Part shown: piece after piece, positions 29,066 to 39,637 of the stretch
Layout: each line of letters opens with the position of its first letter
Numbering within the stretch: the stretch's first letter is position 1
Origin: Tritrichomonas musculus
Taxonomy: Eukaryota > Parabasalia > Tritrichomonadida > Tritrichomonadidae
Reading direction: 5' to 3'
NCBI GenBank assembly: GCA_039105265.1
Contig: JAPFFF010000024.1
Coordinates: 496,001-560,000, forward strand
Length of the DNA: 64,000 bases
Notes under the pieces: generated by a model
Seen by the model: the letters and a program-made list of their open reading frames with translations, nothing else
The model's database searches: none
Told to the model about the DNA's origin: nothing
Made by a program: the position numbers and the translations under genes

Positions 29066-29470
29066 GTTGCATTTGGCACGGTTTGGGCAAAAAAGCTGCC
29101 CGCCCAGGTTATTTTGATAACCCAACGGGTAAGAACAAATTATTTGTTGATTTTATATTATTTTTAACTTTTCATAAAAATATGTATATTTTAAATATGT
29201 GGTTTTGCATAAAAATATTAAAATAAAATTAAAATTAAAATAGATATTTTGGAGTTTTTATTTATTTATTTATTTGTTTATCTATTCAATTTTTTCAAAG
29301 ATAAATTCTGTTGTTATTTGCAAATTCTATTTGGCTGGATACTTTTCTATGTTTTCATTCAATTTTTCAGTTAAAAAATAAAAATTTGCCCTGGGCAAAG
29401 TGGCTGGGCAGCGACGATAGCCCATTTTTTCAATCCTTTTTAATCGGGGCTGGGCTAGCCCAAGGGAAGT
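29066..29470. mobile_element. Possible MITE with GGGC-rich ends
   Basis: Two GC-rich islands face each other about 260 bp apart in DNA that is otherwise almost all A and T. The left has TTTGGGC followed by GCTGCCCGCCCAGG; the right, reverse-complemented, has CTTGGGCTAGCCCAGCCCCG. The partial match (TTGGGC, then GCCCxGCCC) suggests degenerate terminal inverted repeats about 400 bp apart. No target duplication is obvious, so the call is tentative. Confidence 0.35.
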
Positions 29471-30177
29471 TATATGATAAATTCAAAAGCTATTTTTATT
29501 ATTTTTCTTTTTAAATCATTATCTTTTCTTTAATATATGATATTAATTGATTATTGTGTTTGATAAAATAAAAAAATTCAAACATATTTTTGTATATAAA
29601 TAAAATAAAGTTTGGAATGGATTTTTTGCAAGATACCTCATTAAAATAATCATAAAATTAGGATAATAAAGTGAAATATATATCAATATATTTAAAAATC
29701 ATATAAAAAGTAAATAAAATATTAAACAAATTAAAATAATTTTTTTTTTGTTATTGAATAATTTAATAAATTAAAAAAATAAATAATTATGAATATCCTC
29801 GTTTAAAGTATATTTAATTATTATATTATTATATATTAAAAAAGATACACATTAAAAAATCTAATATATAAATATATTGTTTGAAATAATTAAGAAAAGA
29901 TATAATATTTAAAAAAGATATTTTAATTAACAGAATTCACAAAATAAATTAAAAGAATTCCATGAACAAAGGACACATTACCGATTTTTTTTAGTTCAAA
30001 TCATAATAAAAATGATGAAAATGGTGAATTATTAGATTCAAATGCAATTACATTCCACAACTAGCAATCTAATTAGGAACAAATATCATCATTTTCATAA
30101 TTTGGAAGTATTTATATATATTCTATGCTTTTATTCAATGCCAAAAAGTTCACACTTTAAGGACATCCATAAAAAGT

Positions 30178-30350
30178 GTGAAGTTCTTAATACGTTCTTT
30201 CTCAGCCTGGTTCAGTTTTTCTGAGTCCATGGTTTAACAAAAAATAAATTCATCACTGAAGTTCTTAATACGTTCTTTCTCAGAAATGGTTTAACAAAAA
30301 ATAAATTCATCACTGAAGTTCTTAATACGTTCTTTCTCAGCCTGGTTCAT
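30178..30350. repeat. Three-copy direct repeat
   Basis: The core AGTTCTTAATACGTTCTTTC occurs at about 30,181, 30,260 and 30,315. Copies 2 and 3 also share the AAATAAATTCATCACT leader, and copies 1 and 3 share CCTGGTTCA after the core. The units are staggered duplications in non-coding DNA. Confidence 0.75.
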
Positions 30351-30546
30351 AAAACAACAACTTATTCCTCATTTATATAACATGATTTTAAACCTTTTGA
30401 ATTATTATGTATCTTATGTTTTAAATTGAAGATTGAAAAATTGATCATTTATTTTTTGAACATCATATTCAATTATTTATCATAGAATCTTATAAAGTGA
30501 TGAAATAAAAAATTAAAATGAGTTGGTTTTAAAATTGAATTTTTTT

Positions 30547-31438
30547 TTATTCTCTGAATTCTGTGATATAGTAGTCATTATTCCACCATTTGTTTGAATC
30601 AATGAGACGATAGCATCTTTCAAGAGCTCTCAATTTGTTCATGTTTTCTTCACTTATGGTGAAATTAAGATTGTTATTTTCTTTGATGTGAGATTCACTT
30701 GTGCTCTTTGGAATGATAATGACATTATCGCCAAGTTGAAGAAGGAATTTCAGTGCCAATTTGTGTGGAGAAACATTCATTCTCGTGGAGGACAGGATCA
30801 TTCATCACAACTGGATTTCCTATGTATATTGCAATATACATATTTCTCGATTTGAGGTATTCACGAAGTGGAGCCATTTGATTGTAAATATGCATTTCAA
30901 CTTGATTGCAGAATGGCTGAACCCTAACACCAGGCGAATATCTTATTCTTTCCATTTGCTCGATGGAATAGTTGCTAACACCAATACGCTTGACAATTCC
31001 ATCGTCAACAAGCTTTTCCATTGCTTTCCATGTGTCAACAAGTGGAACTTTTTCATAAACTGCTGTTCCATCAGGATGTGTCAGTGGCATCCTTTTCTCA
31101 TCACATTTAATTGCAAATGGATAGTGAACAAGGTAAAGATCAATGTAATCAAGCTGTAATAATGAAAGTGAGAGTCTTGCTGCTTTTGCAACATCTTCTG
31201 GTTTATGATCAGCAATATGTAATTTTGTTACAATGAAGAGTTCTTCACGTTTAACAACAACATTCCTTTTCAACAAATCTTGAATTGCATCTCCAATTGC
31301 TTTTTCATTTCCATATGCAGAAGCTGTATCAATATGACGATATCCAGCCTTTTCAACGGCAAATATAATATTTCTTTTAACTTCTTCTTCATTGGTGTTT
31401 AAAAATGTACCTAATGCAATTCTTGGAACTTCTTCCAT
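30547..31438 (-). pseudogene. Aldo-keto reductase, frameshifted
   Basis: The N-terminal 230 residues are a clear aldo-keto reductase: MEEVPRIALGTF, the tetrad residues in HIDTASAYGNE (Asp, Tyr), FIVTKLH (Lys) and LYLVHYPF (His), and the IGVSNYSIEQM cofactor-side segment. The start is the ATG at 31,438. At about 30,780 the frame is lost, and the remaining C-terminal part (MNVSPHKLALKFLLQLGDN, then IIIPKSTS, the NADPH-phosphate site) continues in another frame to the stop at 30,547. The loop after YIAIYIGNPVV is also shorter than usual, the AYSPLG-type segment being reduced. So at least one frameshift and probably a small deletion are present; an assembly error could explain the first. The family reduces carbonyls with NAD(P)H, and in trichomonads it is commonly of bacterial type. 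Confidence 0.75.
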
Positions 31439-31566
31439 TTTGTCTTTTTGCAAAGAAAAAAATGAATAATTAATTTATGTGAACTCCCATACGCTATTTT
31501 TTCAATAAGATCATTGAATATTGTAAAATACGATAAAAATTCTTTGTAAATATTTTCATCAATCAA

Positions 31567-31867
31567 CACTTATTGAATTCATACGATAAAAATTCTTTTT
31601 TCAGAATGAATTCAAAATAATTGAAAAAAGTAATTTAAAACAAATGTTCTATTTTTATCGACAAAATTGTTCAAGTAACGTTTTTATTTAAATAACATGC
31701 AATTATATCATATCTAAATTATAAAATAGTTTGATTAAAAATTTACAGCAAAATATTTCTTATTTCAGTGGTTTATTTTTTCATAAAAAATGAAATATCA
31801 TTTGATACCAAACAAACACATATTGAATTCATACGATAAAAATTAATTTTTCAGAATGAATTCAAAA
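31567..31867. repeat. 52-bp direct repeat, copies 248 bp apart
   Basis: The segment at 31,567-31,618 (core ATTGAATTCATACGATAAAA, then TCAGAATGAATTCAAAA) recurs at 31,815-31,867 with a few changes. It lies upstream of the aldo-keto reductase start in otherwise plain AT-rich DNA. It may be a target-like duplication, or a short spacer repeat shared with other trichomonad intergenic regions. Confidence 0.6.
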
Positions 31868-31940
31868 AATAAAATAAAAAAGTTAAATAGATTCTTCTTT
31901 TAATAATTCGGATTAAAAATGTATTAATACATTTTTGATA

Positions 31941-32330
31941 TTAGTTTTTTAAATACATTTGTATTCTTTTGTGTGATATAAGGAGTTCTTCTTCTTCAAA
32001 CAATACAAGTTTACCTTGACACATTTTTTCGAATTTTCCAAGAATATTTTGATTATCTTCAATATCAAGATGATATTCGGTTTTATCTGGAAAATCTGTA
32101 AGAAATTGAGATATAACTGAACTGGTATTTTTTAAAAACAGAGTATTGAATAGACTTAAACTCGTATTGGCGGATATTGTAAATTGCTTAGGCATAAAAT
32201 CAAAAACATCAGATATAAATTGATACTTTAATAGCGAAATTGATTGAGGTTTATCCGAAAATTTAAAATGACCATTTCCTGATATATTACCTGAATGGTT
32301 ATTAGAATAATTATCTGTGGGTTGGTTAAA
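31941..32330 (-). pseudogene. Fragment of the BTB-like N-terminal domain of the ankyrin family
   Basis: The fragment encodes a domain clearly related to the first 140 residues of the gene at 37,692-39,155: SISLLKYQFISDVFDFMPK parallels SISLLNQSFNFFDYIPK, and LKNTSSVISQFLTDFP parallels LKDTSSVIFNFLANNP. The frame is open from about 32,330 but has no ATG until 32,195, well inside the homologous region, and stops at 31,941 where the intact gene carries on for another 350 residues. It is therefore a truncated relic. In the family this domain precedes an ankyrin array; none is found here. Confidence 0.65.
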
Positions 32331-33232
32331 GGTAAAGACTTTTGATCATTTCCAATTGCCAGATGAATCTATAGATTTTTTTGTAATAGCGCTTCGTATA
32401 AAACTGATTTTAAAGTTTGCCTAATTGTTAAACGCTTTCATTAAATTTGATATGTTTGTGTTTAACATTGTTTTTAAATAATAATTCTTGATATAAAAAA
32501 AAGAATATATTATAAACTGCGTTTTTTAATTGTTGCGCCTAATTGAATTTTATATAGAAATATCTTGATATTATTTTTATATATAATTCATTAAATCCTA
32601 CAAATACATGTATTCATGTATGAATAATAAAATATATTAAATAAATCACCAAATTTAAAATGTAAGGTATGAAAACACCTATTTTTTTTATATTTGGGCG
32701 CAACATTTTTTATCGTTTACTGCGATTATTCAAATTTTCAATTATTACGTTTTTTTTATATTCAATTTATTAGCTAAGATAAAAATAGCAGAGAGATAAC
32801 TCAGGAATTCTAGTTATACAAAAAGGCGTTTAACTACTAGGCCTTCTTCACAAATAATCATATTCTATAATTTTTCTTATTCTTTTGTTTTGAGGTCAAC
32901 GAATCCTTACCAACAAATTAAAAAATGAGGAGATAAAATTTTAATTTTCAATAAATTTATTTAATTTTTTGAATAATCATTGAAAATTGAAAAGCGCAAT
33001 AATTAAAAAACCTAGTTTATGCTTGTCTAGAATCATATAACATTGTTTTTAAATAATAATTTTAATTGCTTTGTTTTTTTTTTTTTTTTTTTTTGTGAAA
33101 AAGATCTTTTTTATGAAAAATTGAACATTTTCGCTAAAAAGAATACTTTATTGCAAACAAAATTTCTTTTATAAAAAGTTCTATATAGTATAAAAATTTG
33201 AGAGTATATTTGTTCTTAATGAATTCAATTCG
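32331..33232. other. Intergenic region, no gene
   Basis: About 900 bp of AT-rich DNA. The only structure seen is a possible tRNA-derived relic on the minus strand at about 32,786-32,851 and a T21 run at about 33,070. No gene is supported. Confidence 0.5.
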
Positions 33233-33520
33233 ATGAAAAATAAATTCCTTGACTTCTCATTAAATATTAATAACTTAAGAGATATCCTATTTAATTTTTA
33301 TAAAAAGAACATTACATTTCATTTCAAAGGTAAAACATACAAGACAAATTTTTTGTCACCATTGTCAAATTTTATCCCCCAATTGCATTATTCAGATAAT
33401 ACAATAAAGTTTAAATACCTTATTCATTATTATCGAGTTTTAAATAACATTAAACATTTATTATTACAGCATCGGAAATTTGAAAATTCTCTCTTTAAAA
33501 ATCTTTGCGATTTAACTTGA
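33233..33520 (+). pseudogene. Short BTB-like ORF, probably a family fragment
   Basis: Ninety-five residues with the pattern ITFHFKGKTYKTNFLSPLSN and PQLHYSDNTIKFKYL, which resembles the start of the BTB-like domain in trichomonad ankyrin/LRR proteins, where a strand pair is followed by a helix and a leucine-rich stretch. The frame ends after HRKFENSLFKNLCDLT, right at the border of the MITE at 33,533, and no ankyrin region follows. It may be a gene whose 3' part was lost or displaced. A short intact protein is possible. Confidence 0.4.
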
Positions 33521-33532
33521 AATTAAATTCTT

Positions 33533-33780
33533 TTAAGGTACAAATCCAGTACGTTTAGTAACCGCAATTTTTTTTGACATTCTCAAAGAATAAAATGACA
33601 TGTTAAATAAAAAAAGATTATTTTCATCCATTTCATATAACATGTCATGATGCTTATTTAAATTGTAAAATAAGTGTCAAAAACAAACCTAGTCAATTTA
33701 AACTTTTTCAGAGACATGCAACTATTCAAATAATAAACGTTCTCCTATTCAAAAAATAACGTACTGGATTTGTACCTTAA
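33533..33780. mobile_element. TTAA-flanked MITE, copy A
   Basis: The element is bounded by TTAA on both sides (33,533-33,536 and 33,777-33,780) and has a perfect 19-bp terminal inverted repeat, GGTACAAATCCAGTACGTT. The inside is AT-rich, non-coding and shares CGCAATTTTTTTTGACAT and AATTTAAACTTTTTC with the second copy at 62,822-63,057. TTAA duplication with short inverted ends is the pattern of piggyBac-type DNA transposons and their non-autonomous derivatives, so I infer that class. No transposase is encoded. Confidence 0.85.
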
Positions 33781-34290
33781 TAATTAATATTAAAATGATA
33801 ACAAATAAATAATCTATTTATAATAATGAATTAAATATAAATGTGAAGATATTTAAAAAATAAATGAAGTAGTTTTTTGAAAGGCGTAGCCTTCAAAAAG
33901 CTACTTCAATTTATGTTTGATTATCTGTTTTATAACTTTTTGAGTATTTTACAAAATTCAAAATGTGAAACAGGTGTAAATAAAATATATTAATTTTAAC
34001 CATATTTGTTATAAATTATCTTGTTTCAACAATGAACAAAGAATTTATGAGAGAATAATAAATTTCTTTCTTTTTGAATAGTATTACAAGTTGGTTGAAT
34101 TCTTGCTCACAAATAGTTCGAGGAATAGTGATTGCCAAACACGAATTAAAAATTCAATTTTAATTATAATAATAAATATATCTTGTTTTTAAATTCATTT
34201 TTATATCAAAAAAATATTACTTTATTAGTACTAATAAGATGCACATCTTTGATGATTATTAAGATATTGTTTTTATTCTTAATTGAAATA
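33781..34290. other. Intergenic region with a perfect-looking hairpin
   Basis: No gene. At 33,865-33,908 TGAAGTAG and GAAAGGC pair with GCCTTC and CTACTTCA around a GTA loop, giving a stem of about 20 bp with one bulge. It lies some 380 bp past the stop of the convergent ankyrin gene, so a 3'-end role is possible but unproven. The remainder is plain AT-rich spacer. Confidence 0.5.
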
Positions 34291-37200
34291 TCAATAAGGA
34301 TAATATTGGTTGACGGATAATATATGAATTAAATATTCTAAATAGTCTTCTTTTGATTCAAGTTGTACTACATCAAGTGACGTATAATTTACTAAAGATT
34401 TGGCTACTTCAATAATATCAATATTTCTATTATAGCAATATTTATAATTCAGATTTTCATTTGAGAATAAAAGTTTAATATTTTGGATAGATTTATTTGC
34501 CACTGCTTTAATTAGTGGCGTTTCACCTGAACTATCTTCGCAATTAATTAAGAATGGTGCCATATCTATTAGTATGGAAAGAATTTCTGATGTTGGAAGG
34601 CTTGCAGCAATATGAAGATATGTCAAGCCATGATATGTTGATCCAATGTATTCATTTCCTATTTGTACTGTGAATCTTCTAATTAAATCAACTTCTGCCG
34701 AGATTATCAGGGAAATTGCTGCATCGATCATGTTGTTTTGAATAAAGTACTTAAGAGGATACTCACCAAAATTATCTGGCTTATCAGGATCAACTCCATG
34801 ATTCATTAAGAAAGTTGCAACATCTCCATTATTTCTTAAATTAGGATTCATTGCAGTGAAAAATGATTTATCATTAGGTAAAAGCTTTGTGAAATCAATT
34901 AAATGATTATGCTCTTCATCAAATTTACATAGCAATTTCATTAATTCCATTGGAGCATCAATTTTTTTATCATCTGAAATGTTAACGAGACTAATTCTCA
35001 TTTTTTTATCAGAATCTTGTTCCCTTTTTGAATAAGCATTAATGAATGCATTTAAAATGTTTGCTTTATCTGGATTGAAATTATCATTGTTAATTATTTC
35101 TTCAACAAAGATTTCACTTCCACATCTAATAGAATATGAAAAAAGAGATTCTTGTGCTTGAGAATAAATATTAACGTCATTATTAAGCTTTGAAAGCAAA
35201 GATCTAAAAATGTTAATGTTTTTATTTTTTACAGATGCAAACAAAGCTCCTTTAATTTGTGATTTAATTGGATCAAAAGATGGATGATTGATAATTTGAT
35301 TGATCTTTTCTAGATCGTTTTTATTTACTGCACGAATTAAACTTGTTTCAAATGAATATGGATCCATTTTATCTTTATCTGGTCTTTCTAATGCCCAAAA
35401 TCCCATAATACGATCATCAAATTCGTTATATTGATTACCAATATCATCTTTATCAATAAATTTATAATTTACATTAAGGCTGCTTAATGAAAATAATTGC
35501 TTTGAAATCTGACCTTCTGAAATTGCAAATGCTGAATCAAGAAGACTCTCTTCTGGTTCAAATTTTTCATTATTAATAATAAGCTCTACAATTTCTTCCA
35601 GATTTTTTTCAACAGCTATAATTAAAGCAGTTTTTCTGTGGTAACTTCTTATATTAATGTTTGTTTTTGGCAACTTTATTAAAAGTTTAGCAATTTCGAT
35701 GTTTTCATTTTCTATTGAAATCATAAGAGGTGTTTTACCATTTTTCGGTGCATAAAAGTTAACATCAATTTGATCTTCTTTGATTAGCATTGAAACCATT
35801 TCGATTTCATTTGTTTCACATGCATAACTAAGAAGTGTATATTTCTTTGAATAACAGTTTAAATTTATGTTTTTGATTTGAATGAGCCTTTTTAATATAC
35901 TAAGTATTAATTCTTTTACCTTTTTCTTTTTTATATCAGGCTCATAATCGTCTGTTTGATGAAAATATATTTCTTGTTTTACAAAATATGGATGAGATGA
36001 ACTTTGTTCTCCTGAAATAATCCTCAAAAGAGAACCTAAAGCTTCATCAAGTTGCCATTTTTGTGATTCAATCTTTTCTCCATAGAAATCTAGTATTAAA
36101 TTGATTATATCAAGATTAAAATTGGAAATGGCTGAAACAAGAGGTGTTATATGATTATCTGAATATAAGTTAGGATCAATTCCTGGAACTGAAAGAAGTC
36201 GCTTAACAATATCATATTCATTTAAAATAACCGCCTTATTTAAAGCTGTTCCATCTTCAGAAAGTTGATTTATAAATGAAGGTTTACTATTATGCTTCAA
36301 AACAATGTTTACTATTTCAGAATTTTTTGTTGAAATAGCTTCAAATAATGTATCTTCATGCGAGTCTTCTTCTTGTAATAAAAAATCAACAACTTCAACG
36401 TTTTGATTTTTAATTGATTCATTTAAAAATTGACGTAAAAATGTTTCTTTTACTTCTGGATCTACTGAATTGAAAAGTATAATAAATATAGATTTTTTAC
36501 AACAAGTAAGAATTGATTTTTGCATTGCAAGATCAGTATAATTTATTACTACTTTTCTATCAAAGAAATATTGACAAAATTTATCATGATCCGAACATGC
36601 TGCACACAAAAAAGGATTTGAAAAATCTCTGTCAATATTCTTTTCAATAATAAAATCTGTGAGCCATTGAGTGATTTTTAAATCACCAATATAACAAGAA
36701 TAAGACAATAAAGTAAAGAGAGAATCTGGCTTTAAAATATTAACAAGATTAGTTTGATTATATAAATAATTAAAAATTTCTGTTTGTTGATTTTGAATTG
36801 CTTTAACAAAAACATTGACGATACCATTATCATTTATTCCAATTTTTTCTACAAAATCAGTTTCAAATAAATCCTTAATGATATGCAAATATCCTCTTTC
36901 AATTGCTATACAAAGACCTTTTTCAATATTATAAAAGGCGTTATCTATTGAAAAATATATTTTTACAAGCAAAAGATTGCCACAAAAAACTGAATCTTCG
37001 AATTTAAGTAAATCAAGCAGGTTTTCATTTAATTTTTCTTGATTCAAAAGACTAATTATCAAATTAGTAAGTCTACAAAAACCATTATAAGCAGATTGTT
37101 CAATTAATTGACTTATTTTTTTGATTGGTAATGAATTTAGGTCAAATCCTTTATCAATACATTGAATAAAATCATGTGCATTTCCATTTTGTACTGCTAA

Positions 37201-37695
37201 CAAAGCTATATCAAATAAGTCATTATTTGTTTTGTCTTTATTTATGTATTTTTGTTCCAAAATCCAATCAAAAACATCATTTTGATGTTTTATTATTGCA
37301 GGAAAAATTGGGGCAAAGATTTTATATTTTTCAATTTTTTTATGATAAAAATCATAAGAATTAAAACAATAATCTGCATCTATTCCTTTTTTGTTGTAAT
37401 CTTGATCAACAATTCTAATGATTTCAATGTTTTTACCTAAAACAGCATAATATAAGGACGACTTATCTATTACAGAATGATTTAATAATAAAAATTTAAA
37501 GCATTTAATCGATCCATTTAAAGCTGCATAATTTATAAATGATACATTTTCTTCCTCTGACAATGAATCAAATAAATTATATGGAATAACAGTAGTTAAT
37601 GATGGATGGTTATTCATAATTTTTTGTAAAATATCAACATCATCATTAATTATTGCTTTTACGATTTCATCATCTGGTTGATCACTTTCTCTCAT
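34291..37695 (-). CDS. Large ankyrin-repeat protein (DUF3447/ankyrin part)
   Basis: A 1134-residue frame. Residues about 1-110 carry a DUF3447-like helical start (FINYAALNGSIKCFKFLLLN), and from about 220 on there are many ankyrin units of the form TPLxxAxxNxxxDIVxLLL (for example TPLVSAISNFNLDIINLILD, TPLMISIENENIEIAKLLIK, TPLIKAVANKSIQNIKLLFS), often separated by hydrophilic inserts. Such proteins are a very large trichomonad family of unknown partners, thought to be protein-interaction scaffolds. The ATG overlaps the stop of the preceding BTB-like frame (ATGA), and one more A in the run of five A before it would fuse the two into one protein of about 1620 residues. I think they are one gene. 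Confidence 0.85.
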   Translation of the reverse strand: MRESDQPDDEIVKAIINDDVDILQKIMNNHPSLTTVIPYNLFDSLSEEENVSFINYAALNGSIKCFKFLLLNHSVIDKSSLYYAVLGKNIEIIRIVDQDYNKKGIDADYCFNSYDFYHKKIEKYKIFAPIFPAIIKHQNDVFDWILEQKYINKDKTNNDLFDIALLAVQNGNAHDFIQCIDKGFDLNSLPIKKISQLIEQSAYNGFCRLTNLIISLLNQEKLNENLLDLLKFEDSVFCGNLLLVKIYFSIDNAFYNIEKGLCIAIERGYLHIIKDLFETDFVEKIGINDNGIVNVFVKAIQNQQTEIFNYLYNQTNLVNILKPDSLFTLLSYSCYIGDLKITQWLTDFIIEKNIDRDFSNPFLCAACSDHDKFCQYFFDRKVVINYTDLAMQKSILTCCKKSIFIILFNSVDPEVKETFLRQFLNESIKNQNVEVVDFLLQEEDSHEDTLFEAISTKNSEIVNIVLKHNSKPSFINQLSEDGTALNKAVILNEYDIVKRLLSVPGIDPNLYSDNHITPLVSAISNFNLDIINLILDFYGEKIESQKWQLDEALGSLLRIISGEQSSSHPYFVKQEIYFHQTDDYEPDIKKKKVKELILSILKRLIQIKNINLNCYSKKYTLLSYACETNEIEMVSMLIKEDQIDVNFYAPKNGKTPLMISIENENIEIAKLLIKLPKTNINIRSYHRKTALIIAVEKNLEEIVELIINNEKFEPEESLLDSAFAISEGQISKQLFSLSSLNVNYKFIDKDDIGNQYNEFDDRIMGFWALERPDKDKMDPYSFETSLIRAVNKNDLEKINQIINHPSFDPIKSQIKGALFASVKNKNINIFRSLLSKLNNDVNIYSQAQESLFSYSIRCGSEIFVEEIINNDNFNPDKANILNAFINAYSKREQDSDKKMRISLVNISDDKKIDAPMELMKLLCKFDEEHNHLIDFTKLLPNDKSFFTAMNPNLRNNGDVATFLMNHGVDPDKPDNFGEYPLKYFIQNNMIDAAISLIISAEVDLIRRFTVQIGNEYIGSTYHGLTYLHIAASLPTSEILSILIDMAPFLINCEDSSGETPLIKAVANKSIQNIKLLFSNENLNYKYCYNRNIDIIEVAKSLVNYTSLDVVQLESKEDYLEYLIHILSVNQYYPY

Positions 37696-39155
37696 TTTTC
37701 TGGAAAATACTTATGTAGAAACTCATTCATTTTTGCGTCATTTATTATTGATTCAGCTCCTTTAATTGATGATACTTCTGGGAAGAACCAAACGATTGCA
37801 TTTTTAAGTTCAATCAAATTAATGTTTGGATTCGTTTTAAATGGACATGTTAGATTTGAAATAAATTTATCTTTTTCAGAAAATTTAGAATAACTGTAAT
37901 TTTTTTGTTCTTCATTTTTTTCAATAGCAAGTGCTAATTTATTGATAATTTCACTTATTGAAACTAATCCTTTGTTAACCAACCGAAAGACAAAAGCACA
38001 ATTATTTTTATTATATGGGAATAAAAGCATTATTTGTTTAAGAAAACTGGGAAGTAATATTTTTAAATCATTTTCTTCTGTTGCTTTTTTATCAAGTGAA
38101 GTTATCAAATTCATTATATAAGGGTGCAAACTTAAATCATTATGTATTACTTGAATAAGATAACAAACTAATTCTTGAACATTTTCTTTTGTAGTTGACC
38201 AAATTGACATTGAAATTTTTTCTTGAACTTTTTCAATGCCTATACTCTTTATTTCACACAAATTCTTACAAAGTTCAATAACTGGATCGATTAAAAAATT
38301 CTTTTCATCGATTGTATTTACAACTACTTCATATGATTTAATAATATTTGATATTTCATCAATAATGCAGTTAATTTGAAGATCATTTGCAATTTCTTTA
38401 ATAGCATGCATGTTATCTGTGTTTATTTCAATTGACTGGAAATTAAAAAAGTTGCAAATTTGCTGAAAAATGCCAAATTCATCATCAAAATTAAAATGAT
38501 ATGAATTTAAATGTGGATCTTTCTCAAGTTGATCTTTAATGACAAATGATGATTTAATACCTAATTTATTACATTTGTATTCATGATTGTTCGTTGAAAT
38601 TGTGAATGATTTCGGCAAAATTCTGTCGAGAAAAATAATGAATTGAGTCTTGTCCATTTCCACTGTATAATCTGGTATCTCATAGAATAAAGTAGAATTT
38701 TGGAATTTGAAACTTTTTAATTTCATGAATTTGGGACATCGTACGATATTTAAAGTAGAAATAATTTTTTGGAGATCTTTTAAATCATTTTCTTTAAAAT
38801 TAACGATTTCTCCATTATACATGCTTTCAATTTTTCCCATAATATTTGTGTCATCTTTAACATCAATATTGAATTCTGTTGCATTAGGATTATTTGCCAA
38901 AAAATTGAATATAACAGAACTTGTATCTTTGAGCATTTCATCATTAAATTTGTAAGACCCATTTTGGGTTATAATGTTAAAATTCTTTGGTATATAATCA
39001 AAAAAGTTAAAAGATTGGTTTAATAATGATATTGATTTTATATTTTTAATATCATCATCGTTTTGTTGATAATATACGAATTTGAGAATATTTTGTGCTC
39101 TCGCACCTTGATTATTGGCTCCTAATTGGTCTTGAATGTCTTGATTAGGCTGCAT
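37692..39155 (-). CDS. BTB-like N-terminal part of the ankyrin gene
   Basis: The 487 residues begin with a short Asn/Gln-rich leader, then a duplicated BTB-like domain: one unit around NFNIITQNGSYKFNDEMLK and DTSSVIFNFLANNP (about 55-140), a second around SFTISTNNHEYKCNKLGIK and SSFVIKDQLEKDP (about 185-245). A helical region (about 280-470) follows and ends FPEK at the stop. This helical region has the same place as the N-terminal helices of the intact ankyrin gene at 60,338, which continue straight into ankyrin repeats, and supports reading this ORF and 34,291-37,695 as one gene interrupted at an A5 run. Either a sequencing slip, a recent mutation or a frameshift event could be the cause. 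Confidence 0.8.
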   Translation of the reverse strand: MQPNQDIQDQLGANNQGARAQNILKFVYYQQNDDDIKNIKSISLLNQSFNFFDYIPKNFNIITQNGSYKFNDEMLKDTSSVIFNFLANNPNATEFNIDVKDDTNIMGKIESMYNGEIVNFKENDLKDLQKIISTLNIVRCPKFMKLKSFKFQNSTLFYEIPDYTVEMDKTQFIIFLDRILPKSFTISTNNHEYKCNKLGIKSSFVIKDQLEKDPHLNSYHFNFDDEFGIFQQICNFFNFQSIEINTDNMHAIKEIANDLQINCIIDEISNIIKSYEVVVNTIDEKNFLIDPVIELCKNLCEIKSIGIEKVQEKISMSIWSTTKENVQELVCYLIQVIHNDLSLHPYIMNLITSLDKKATEENDLKILLPSFLKQIMLLFPYNKNNCAFVFRLVNKGLVSISEIINKLALAIEKNEEQKNYSYSKFSEKDKFISNLTCPFKTNPNINLIELKNAIVWFFPEVSSIKGAESIINDAKMNEFLHKYFPEK

Positions 39156-39637
39156 TTAACTTTTTTTCAATCGCAACAATAATAACTGAAAAAATTGTAA
39201 AGATTAATTCAATTTTATTTGAGAGGAAAAAATTGAGAGATTTTTAAATTATTGGCAGAAAAATAAACAGAATATGGTCTCATAAATATAAAATATAAAG
39301 AATGGATAGGCAGTTAATATTTACATTATTTATTATTTATGAGCCATATATGATCTGAAATAAGACATTATGTTTTTTAATTAGAATATGAATTAATTTT
39401 ATTATAAACTTAATATATTACTTTGAGATAATGCATTTATACTTATTATTGCATGTATAAAAATGTATCTGCATATTTATTTTTTTTTTTTTTTTTTAAA
39501 AAAAAAAAATATTCATTAAAATTAAAATTGAAAGAATTTTCGAATTCTCCAGACAAGATCACATCGACCATTTTTTCGAATTTTTCTTCATTTAAGAAGA
39601 GTGGATGTGATCTTTTGTAGTCTATGTCTGTGCATCG
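39156..39637. other. Intergenic region, no gene
   Basis: Divergent/convergent spacer of about 480 bp containing a T18-A12 double homopolymer at about 39,480-39,512. At 39,560-39,612 GATCACATC is repeated inverted as GATGTGATC around a short loop region, just past the stop of the UBR pseudogene. Nothing else is seen. Confidence 0.5.

Larger units (their letters stand above)
28960..30546. other. Intergenic region with repeats, no gene
   Basis: About 1.6 kb without a credible gene. It contains two GC-rich islands at 29,066-29,131 and 29,388-29,470 that may be the ends of a short element, and a three-copy direct repeat at 30,178-30,350. The remainder is AT-rich with short homopolymers. Frames of 60-70 residues here have no recognisable content. 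Confidence 0.6.

Noticed and set aside
29311-29514. A 67-residue frame in the GGGC islands
   Set aside because: It spans one end of a likely non-coding repeat and has no family features.
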